A DNA stretch of 42,155 nt from NCBI RefSeq assembly GCF_000525995.1, contig NZ_AODL01000001.1, forward strand, positions 1 to 42,155, in the 5' to 3' direction. The DNA comes from Paenilisteria riparia FSL S10-1204. GTDB lineage: Bacteria; Bacillota; Bacilli; Lactobacillales; Listeriaceae. A program made the position numbers and the translations under genes. Of the stretch, positions 36,541 through 42,155 are shown in pieces (the stretch's first letter is position 1; the number at the start of each line of letters is the position of its first letter). The notes beneath the pieces are model-generated. The model did not search any database. It saw nothing but the letters and a program-made list of their open reading frames with translations, and was not told the DNA's origin.

Positions 36541-37323
36541 ATGACTGCTATTATTGGAATTTCTGCAGCACAACTAAGCGAGCAGATACCGAACACGATT
36601 TCACGCAATGGTACATTTGTCGGTGGCGACTACATATCCGTCGTTGCAAAAAGCGGGGCAGCGCCATTTGTTATACCAGTCACGGACGCAAGCCTCGTCA
36701 CTACTTTTGTCAATCAGATTGATGGCTTGATTTTATCTGGTGGCCAGGACGTTTCCCCGTCGCTATATGGCTCAGAACCAACCGGCAAGTTAGGTCACAC
36801 ATCACACGCCCGCGACATTTTTGAATTAGCACTTTTACAAGAAGCGTTGGCGCAAAAGAAACCGATACTAGCAATTTGCCGCGGCGCCCAGCTTTTAAAT
36901 ATTGCATTTGGAGGCACGTTGCATCAGGATACGAGCTACATGGAGCACACGAACTTGTCACATATGCAAGAAGTAACTGCGACCACAGCGACGCATTCCG
37001 TGCAAATCGCACAAACATCACGACTTTCAAAAATGTTAGGTAATACAGCGCAGGTCAACTCTTTTCACCACCAAGCAATCGATGCATTAGGCGCGGGCCT
37101 TCACGTAAGTGCCACAGCCCCAGATGGTGTCATCGAAGCAATCGAAAAGCCTGGCGCACAATTCGTCATCGGCGTCCAGTGGCACCCAGAATTAATCGCC
37201 GAAACCGACATTGGAATGCAACGCCTTTTCCAAGAGTTCATAAAAAGCGCCGAACATAGCGCTATCAAACAATTTTACAATGCAACGCCAATAAATTTTA
37301 AAAAGAGAGCTACATTACGTTAG
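36541..37323 (+). CDS. Peptidase C26/gamma-glutamyl-GABA hydrolase-like class I glutamine amidotransferase
   Basis: A 260-residue stand-alone glutaminase-fold hydrolase (PuuD-like) that in relatives cleaves gamma-glutamyl bonds. The nucleophile Cys113 is in AICRGAQLLN and the partner His215-Glu217 is in VQWHPE; the oxyanion segment LILSGGQDVSPSLY is at 63-76. The start MTAIIGIS is set by GGGAGG; ten codons further upstream the frame has another ATG that would be poorly spaced. It is followed 18 bases later by an OppA-type lipoprotein, so a link to use of imported gamma-glutamyl or peptide compounds is plausible but inferred. Confidence 0.88.
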   Translation: MTAIIGISAAQLSEQIPNTISRNGTFVGGDYISVVAKSGAAPFVIPVTDASLVTTFVNQIDGLILSGGQDVSPSLYGSEPTGKLGHTSHARDIFELALLQEALAQKKPILAICRGAQLLNIAFGGTLHQDTSYMEHTNLSHMQEVTATTATHSVQIAQTSRLSKMLGNTAQVNSFHHQAIDALGAGLHVSATAPDGVIEAIEKPGAQFVIGVQWHPELIAETDIGMQRLFQEFIKSAEHSAIKQFYNATPINFKKRATLR

Positions 37324-37341
37324 CAAAAGGGAGGAAACAAC

Positions 37342-38964
37342 ATGAAAAATGGGATACTTATCACGATGATTCTACTGCTCGGCGTCGTTATCGCGGCATG
37401 CGGAGGTAGTAAAGGGGACAAGCAACAAGCAAGCACTAGCGAAACAAAACAAGCAATCAAAGTCACGTCCGCAGGCGAAATCGCGACACTCGACAGCGCG
37501 CTGTACAGCGACACATTCAGTTCAGATGCCATCGGCCAAATTTCCGAAGGCTTATACCGCGTCAATCCCGATAACGAGGCAGAATTAGGCATCGCTAAAG
37601 CCGAACCAACCGTGAGCGCTGACAAAAAAGTATACACATTCCAATTACGCGATGACGCCAAATGGTCAAACGGGGACCCAGTCACGGCCGCCGACTTCGT
37701 TTACGCATTCCAAAAAGTCGTCAACCCAAAAACAGCATCCCCAAGCTCCAACCAACTCGACGTTATCAAAAACGCGAATCTCATTCGCAACGAAAAAGCA
37801 GAACCAAGCACATTAGGCGTTAAAGCCATAAACGACAAAACACTTGAAATCACACTAGAAAACCCAATTCCATACTTACCAAAACTACTAACCGGCACAC
37901 CATTTTTGCCACAAAATGAAAAATTCGTTACATCTAAGGGCTCTAAATACGGCACATCCGCAGACACCGTCCTATCCAACGGTCCTTTCCTATTAAAAGA
38001 CTGGTCAGGAATCGGCACATCGTGGACATACATCAAGAATAAAGACTACTGGGATGCCAAAAACGTCAAACTAAACAAAATAGCCACTCAAGTCGCTAAA
38101 GACACAGGCGCAGGCGTCAATCTCTACGAAACAGGGGCTGTCCAATACACCGCTCTAACCGACGAATTCGTCCAAAAATACAAAAACGACAAAGCCTATC
38201 ATTCCGATTCCAAATCACTAATCGGTTATCTCGGATTTAACGAAGACCGCGCATCTACCGGCAATGTTCACCTGCGCAAAGCACTATCCATGGCATTCGA
38301 CAAAGAAGCCTACACAAACACAATACTCGGCGACGGCTCCAAACCACTAAACGGCTACATTCCTGCCGACTTCGCCAAAGACCCAGCAAACAACAAAGAC
38401 TTCCGCGCTGAAAATGGTGACCTAGTAACATTCGATCCAGACAAAGCAAAATCAGAATGGACAACAGCTAAAAAAGAACTCGGCGTTGACAAACTAACTT
38501 TAGAAATCCTATCATCCGACACCGAAGTCTCCAAGAAAACCGTCGAATTCCTACAAAGCGAAATCCAGAAAAACCTACCTGGACTCACTATCAAACTAAA
38601 AAGTGTCCCATTAAAGAACCGTCTAGCCCTTACAACAGCTGGCGATTATGACATTTTCTATGGTACATGGTCACCAGACTACAGTGATCCGATCAACTTT
38701 TTAGAAGTTTATCAATCCGATGGCGGTCTTAATTTTTCGAAATATAAGAGCAAGACTTATGACGCGGGGCTAAATGCGGTTAAGAGCACATACGCGACTG
38801 AGCCAGAGAAACGCTGGAATGAAATGCTGGCACTTGAGAAGCAACTCATCCAAACCGATGCCGCTATTGCACCATTTTATCAAGGCGCAACAGCATACTT
38901 GCTAGACCCGAACGTGAAGGCGTTCAAATCTATCCATTTGGTCGAAATATCTCTTACCGACTAG
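37342..38964 (+). CDS. Peptide ABC transporter substrate-binding lipoprotein (OppA family)
   Basis: A 540-residue solute-binding protein, family 5. The signal peptide (1-19) ends in the lipobox VIAAC with Cys20 as lipidation site. The body includes the typical SBP_bac_5 segments YTFQLRDDAKWSNGDPVTAA (about 94-113) and LRKALSMAFDK. No permease or ATPase genes are next to it, so it must share a transporter encoded elsewhere. The start has GGGAGGAA upstream. The gene is very A/C-rich on the + strand (sample 38161-38220: 26 A, 16 C, 12 T, 6 G), opposite to the first part of the window. Confidence 0.93.
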   Translation: MKNGILITMILLLGVVIAACGGSKGDKQQASTSETKQAIKVTSAGEIATLDSALYSDTFSSDAIGQISEGLYRVNPDNEAELGIAKAEPTVSADKKVYTFQLRDDAKWSNGDPVTAADFVYAFQKVVNPKTASPSSNQLDVIKNANLIRNEKAEPSTLGVKAINDKTLEITLENPIPYLPKLLTGTPFLPQNEKFVTSKGSKYGTSADTVLSNGPFLLKDWSGIGTSWTYIKNKDYWDAKNVKLNKIATQVAKDTGAGVNLYETGAVQYTALTDEFVQKYKNDKAYHSDSKSLIGYLGFNEDRASTGNVHLRKALSMAFDKEAYTNTILGDGSKPLNGYIPADFAKDPANNKDFRAENGDLVTFDPDKAKSEWTTAKKELGVDKLTLEILSSDTEVSKKTVEFLQSEIQKNLPGLTIKLKSVPLKNRLALTTAGDYDIFYGTWSPDYSDPINFLEVYQSDGGLNFSKYKSKTYDAGLNAVKSTYATEPEKRWNEMLALEKQLIQTDAAIAPFYQGATAYLLDPNVKAFKSIHLVEISLTD

Positions 38965-38993
38965 CTTACGTCAAAAAATAAGTAATTTGAAAG

Positions 38994-39042
38994 AAATAGC
39001 TAGAGCAACCGAATCCAAACGGCTGTTTTAGCTATTCTTTTT
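38994..39042 (+). terminator. Terminator of the C26-oppA unit
   Basis: AAATAGCTA...CCG pairs with CGG...TAGCTATT, then CTTTTT. Confidence 0.85.
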
Positions 39043-39067
39043 AAGCGGGAAGATATAATCGAAACCC

Positions 39068-39097
39068 TTGACAACATCACCGGATAAGTGTTATTAT
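39068..39097 (+). promoter_or_regulatory. Promoter of the str operon (rpsL)
   Basis: TTGACA (39068-39073), 18 bases, TATTAT (39092-39097) with a TG extension. A very strong match. Confidence 0.9.
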
Positions 39098-39146
39098 ATC
39101 AAAGGTGCCTCTCTCACTTGTGTTGAGGTATAGAAAATAGAAGCTG

Positions 39147-39177
39147 TTGCTAGGGGAACCTATCAGCAATTTTATTT
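39147..39177 (+). promoter_or_regulatory. Possible attenuator hairpin in the rpsL leader
   Basis: TTGC/GCAA and TAGG/CCTA form a stem with a three-base bulge and a GGAA loop, followed by TTTTATTTT. It may tune read-through into rpsL. Confidence 0.5.
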
Positions 39178-39240
39178 TAAAGAAAAAATGAACCACCTGG
39201 ATGTGTGGCTCTACAAATTCCGGAAGGAGGAAACCAAAAA

Positions 39241-39654
39241 ATGCCTACAATTAATCAATTAGTTCGCAAACCGCGTCAATCTAAAATTCAAAAATCAGAT
39301 TCTCCAGCACTTAACAAAGGCCTGAATACTTTCAGAAGATCATTAACTGACGTTTCATCTCCACAAAAACGTGGTGTATGTACTCGTGTCGGTACAATGA
39401 CTCCGAAGAAACCTAACTCAGCGCTTCGTAAGTATGCCCGTGTACGTTTGACAAACGGTCTTGAAGTAACTGCTTATATCCCAGGTATCGGACACAACCT
39501 ACAAGAACATAGTGTAGTACTTATTCGCGGAGGACGTGTTAAAGATTTACCGGGGGTACGTTACCATATCGTACGTGGTGCTTTAGATACAGCTGGTGTT
39601 GAAAATAGAGGACAAAGCCGTTCTAAATACGGAACGAAAAAACCTAAGAAATAA
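39241..39654 (+). CDS. rpsL: Ribosomal protein S12
   Basis: Decoding-centre protein of the small subunit, 137 residues. [10 protein letters not shown] is the family start, preceded by AAGGAGGAA; the frame extends upstream only into leader. [17 protein letters not shown] and [13 protein letters not shown] carry the Lys residues linked to streptomycin response, in the sensitive-type form. First gene of the str operon. Confidence 0.98.
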   Translation: MPTINQLVRKPRQSKIQKSDSPALNKGLNTFRRSLTDVSSPQKRGVCTRVGTMTPKKPNSALRKYARVRLTNGLEVTAYIPGIGHNLQEHSVVLIRGGRVKDLPGVRYHIVRGALDTAGVENRGQSRSKYGTKKPKK

Positions 39655-39683
39655 ACTAAACTCATTAGAAAGGAGGATATCCA

Positions 39684-40154
39684 ATGCCTCGTAAAGGTCC
39701 TGTTGCTAAACGTGACGTATTGCCCGATCCGATTTATAATTCGAAATTGGTAACACGTCTAATCAATAAACTTATGATTGATGGTAAACGTGGTAAAGCA
39801 CAATCTATCATCTATTCAGCTTTTGATATCATTGCACAAGAAAGTGGTAAAGATCCTATGGAAGTATTTGACGAAGCAATCAAGAACATCATGCCAGTTC
39901 TTGAAGTTAAAGCTCGCCGTGTCGGTGGTGCTAACTATCAAGTTCCGATTGAAGTTCGTGCTGATCGTCGTACAACACTAGGTCTACGTTGGTTAGTTAA
40001 CTATTCACGTCTACGTGGAGAGAAAACTATGGTAGAACGTCTTGCACACGAAATTCTTGACGCATCTAACAATACTGGTGCTTCCGTTAAGAAACGCGAA
40101 GACACACACAAAATGGCAGATGCAAACAGAGCATTCGCTCACTATCGCTGGTAA
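39684..40154 (+). CDS. rpsG: Ribosomal protein S7
   Basis: Small-subunit head protein that nucleates assembly and contacts E-site tRNA, 156 residues. [20 protein letters not shown] at the start and the conserved [20 protein letters not shown] (about 125-144) are clear. AAGGAGGAT precedes the ATG. It lies 29 bases after rpsL. Confidence 0.98.
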   Translation: MPRKGPVAKRDVLPDPIYNSKLVTRLINKLMIDGKRGKAQSIIYSAFDIIAQESGKDPMEVFDEAIKNIMPVLEVKARRVGGANYQVPIEVRADRRTTLGLRWLVNYSRLRGEKTMVERLAHEILDASNNTGASVKKREDTHKMADANRAFAHYRW

Positions 40155-40229
40155 GATTTTTCTTATCCGCACAAACCGGGCAACAATTGCTGCCTAACTA
40201 AATCGTTAATAATGGAAGGAGAAATACCC

Positions 40230-42155
40230 ATGGCTAGAGAGTTCTCCTTAGAAAAGACGCGTAATATTGGTATTATGGCACATATTGATGCTGGTAAAAC
40301 CACTACTACAGAGCGTATCCTTTTCTATACAGGGCGTATTCATAAAATTGGTGAAACACACGAAGGCGCATCCCAAATGGACTGGATGGAGCAAGAGCAA
40401 GAACGTGGTATCACGATCACATCCGCTGCGACAACTGCGCAATGGAAAGGTCACCGCGTAAACATTATCGATACTCCTGGACACGTAGACTTCACGGTTG
40501 AAGTTGAACGTTCACTACGTGTATTAGATGGTGCTGTTGCCGTTCTTGATGCACAATCAGGTGTTGAACCACAAACAGAAACAGTTTGGCGCCAAGCAAC
40601 TACTTACGGGGTTCCTCGTGTAGTATTTGTTAATAAAATGGATAAAATCGGTGCTGACTTCTTGTATTCAGTAGGTACATTACATGACCGTCTTGATGCA
40701 AATGCACACCCAATCCAATTACCTATCGGCGCAGAAGACACTTTTGAAGGTATTATTGACTTAGTTGAGATGAACGCTTTGTATTATCTTGATGATGTAG
40801 GAAATGATCCTGAAATCCGTGAAATCCCAGCTGACCTTAAAGATCAAGCTGAAGAATATCGCGGCAAGCTAATTGAAGCTGTTGCAGATTTAGATGAAGA
40901 TCTTATGATGAAATATCTGGAAGGCGAAGAACCTACAAAAGAAGAATTGAAAGCTGCGATCCGTAAAGGAACACTAGCTGTAGAATTCTATCCTGTTGTA
41001 TGTGGTACAGCATTCAAAAACAAAGGTGTACAACCGATGCTTGATGCAGTACTTGATTATCTTCCAGCTCCTACTGATGTTCCAGCTATCAAAGGTATTT
41101 TACCAGATAGCGAAGATGAAGCAGAACGTCATGCAAGTGACGAAGAGCCATTCTCATCATTAGCATTTAAAGTTATGACTGACCCTTATGTTGGTCGTCT
41201 TACTTTCTTCCGCGTTTACTCAGGTACTTTGAACTCAGGTTCTTACGTTCAAAATTCATCTAAAGGTAAACGTGAACGTGTAGGTCGTATCCTACAAATG
41301 CACGCGAATCACCGTGAAGAAATCGATATCGTTTACTCTGGTGATATTGCTGCAGCTGTAGGTCTTAAAGATACTACAACTGGGGACACTCTATGTGATG
41401 AAAAGAATCAAATTATCTTAGAATCTATGGAATTCCCAGAACCAGTTATCTCGGTTGCGATTGAGCCTAAATCAAAAGCAGACCAAGATAAAATGGGTCA
41501 AGCTCTTGCGAAACTTGCAGAAGAAGATCCAACATTCCGTACAGAGACTGACCAAGAAACTGGTCAAACAATCATCTCTGGTATGGGTGAGCTTCACTTA
41601 GACATCCTTGTAGACCGTATGAAACGTGAATTCAAGGTAGAAGCTAACGTGGGTGATCCACAAGTTTCTTACCGTGAAACATTCCGCCAATCTGCTCAAG
41701 TCGAAGGTAAATTCGTTCGTCAATCAGGTGGTCGTGGACAATATGGTCACGTTTGGATTGAATTCAGTCCTAACGAAGAAGGAAAAGGCTTTGAGTTCGA
41801 GAACGCTATCGTTGGTGGTGTTGTTCCACGTGAATACATCCCAGCAGTTCAAGCAGGTCTTGAAGGTGCACTAGGAAATGGTGTGCTTGCAGGATATCCG
41901 CTAATCGATATTAAAGCGAAATTATATGACGGATCTTACCATGATGTCGATTCCAATGAAATGGCCTTTAAAGTGGCTGCTTCTATGGCTCTTCGTAACG
42001 CGGCTAAGAAATGTAATCCTGTCATCTTGGAACCAATGATGAATGTTGAAGTAATTGTACCTGAGGATTACCTTGGAGACATTATGGGTAACATCACATC
42101 TCGTCGTGGTCGCGTAGATGGTATGGAAGCACGCGGTAACGCTCAAGATGTTCGT
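40230..42155 (+). CDS. fusA: Elongation factor G (5' part, cut by window end)
   Basis: Translocation GTPase; 642 codons are present of about 695, open to the last base. G1 [13 protein letters not shown] (about 17-29), G2 [12 protein letters not shown]3 DTPGHVDFT and G4 NKMDK are all visible. Domain II begins near 290, and domain IV carries [13 protein letters not shown]. The ATG at 40230 has GGAAGGAG upstream and the gene follows rpsG by 75 bases. Confidence 0.97.
   Translation, partial: MAREFSLEKTRNIGIMAHIDAGKTTTTERILFYTGRIHKIGETHEGASQMDWMEQEQERGITITSAATTAQWKGHRVNIIDTPGHVDFTVEVERSLRVLDGAVAVLDAQSGVEPQTETVWRQATTYGVPRVVFVNKMDKIGADFLYSVGTLHDRLDANAHPIQLPIGAEDTFEGIIDLVEMNALYYLDDVGNDPEIREIPADLKDQAEEYRGKLIEAVADLDEDLMMKYLEGEEPTKEELKAAIRKGTLAVEFYPVVCGTAFKNKGVQPMLDAVLDYLPAPTDVPAIKGILPDSEDEAERHASDEEPFSSLAFKVMTDPYVGRLTFFRVYSGTLNSGSYVQNSSKGKRERVGRILQMHANHREEIDIVYSGDIAAAVGLKDTTTGDTLCDEKNQIILESMEFPEPVISVAIEPKSKADQDKMGQALAKLAEEDPTFRTETDQETGQTIISGMGELHLDILVDRMKREFKVEANVGDPQVSYRETFRQSAQVEGKFVRQSGGRGQYGHVWIEFSPNEEGKGFEFENAIVGGVVPREYIPAVQAGLEGALGNGVLAGYPLIDIKAKLYDGSYHDVDSNEMAFKVAASMALRNAAKKCNPVILEPMMNVEVIVPEDYLGDIMGNITSRRGRVDGMEARGNAQDVR

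Noticed and set aside
40267..40461. 64-codon plus-strand ORF inside the start of fusA
   Set aside because: An out-of-frame shadow of the highly conserved EF-G GTPase domain.

Overview
The window reads as part of the main housekeeping segment of a Listeria-family chromosome (Bacillota). RpoB, RpoC, ClpC, NusG, L7/L12 and the other core proteins read as Listeria-like. The order rRNA operon - ctsR-mcsA-mcsB-clpC - radA - yacL - ispD-ispF - gltX - cysE-cysS - mrnC - rlmB - rae1 - sigH - rpmG - secE - nusG - rplKAJL - ybxB - rpoBC is the usual Listeria/Bacillus order. Several accessory genes and the nearby str operon differ from the L. monocytogenes arrangement I remember, so a more distant Listeria species is likely. 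The species cannot be fixed from the sequence alone.

Layout. 1-600: 3' end of 23S rRNA and a 5S rRNA. 660-5327: CtsR stress operon with a clear CtsR box; clpC carries a one-base frameshift. 5330-8116: an accessory block with an aldo/keto reductase behind a MerR-type promoter, a minus-strand tautomerase + carboxymuconolactone-decarboxylase-like pair, and a divergent LysR regulator. 8171-18187: radA, yacL, ispD-ispF, gltX, a GNAT acetyltransferase, a cysteine T-box leader with cysE-cysS, then mrnC, rlmB and rae1. 18191-23478: sigH, rpmG-secE, nusG, a 35-residue membrane peptide, a conserved hypothetical, and the L11-L1 and L10-L7/L12 units with RNA leaders. 23503-25145: the methyltransferase ybxB and an orphan Sigma_reg-like membrane protein. 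25184-33272: rpoB-rpoC, with a 121-base palindromic element between the genes and two tandem hairpin elements right after rpoC. 33327-38964: an accessory block (FUSC-type exporter, class B PBP with a second frameshift, C26 glutamine-amidotransferase-like hydrolase, OppA-type lipoprotein). 39068-end: rpsL-rpsG-fusA, with fusA cut by the window edge.

How the genes work together. Most of the window makes and maintains the gene-expression machinery: RNA polymerase, sigma-H, NusG, ribosomal proteins, EF-G, two aminoacyl-tRNA synthetases, and rRNA processing and modification. Protein quality control (CtsR/McsAB/ClpC), isoprenoid precursor synthesis (IspD/F) and cysteine synthesis (CysE/S) are added. 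Many control signals are visible: a CtsR operator, a T-box, two candidate L1-binding sites, an L10-type attenuator, and strong terminators at most unit ends.

No wholly new multi-gene system stands out. The most unusual items are the tandem hairpin elements after rpoC, the palindrome between rpoB and rpoC with what looks like its deletion remnant inside the T-box leader, the unlisted 35-residue membrane peptide after nusG, the two single-base frameshifts in normally important genes (clpC and the PBP), and the MerR-type operator with no regulator nearby.
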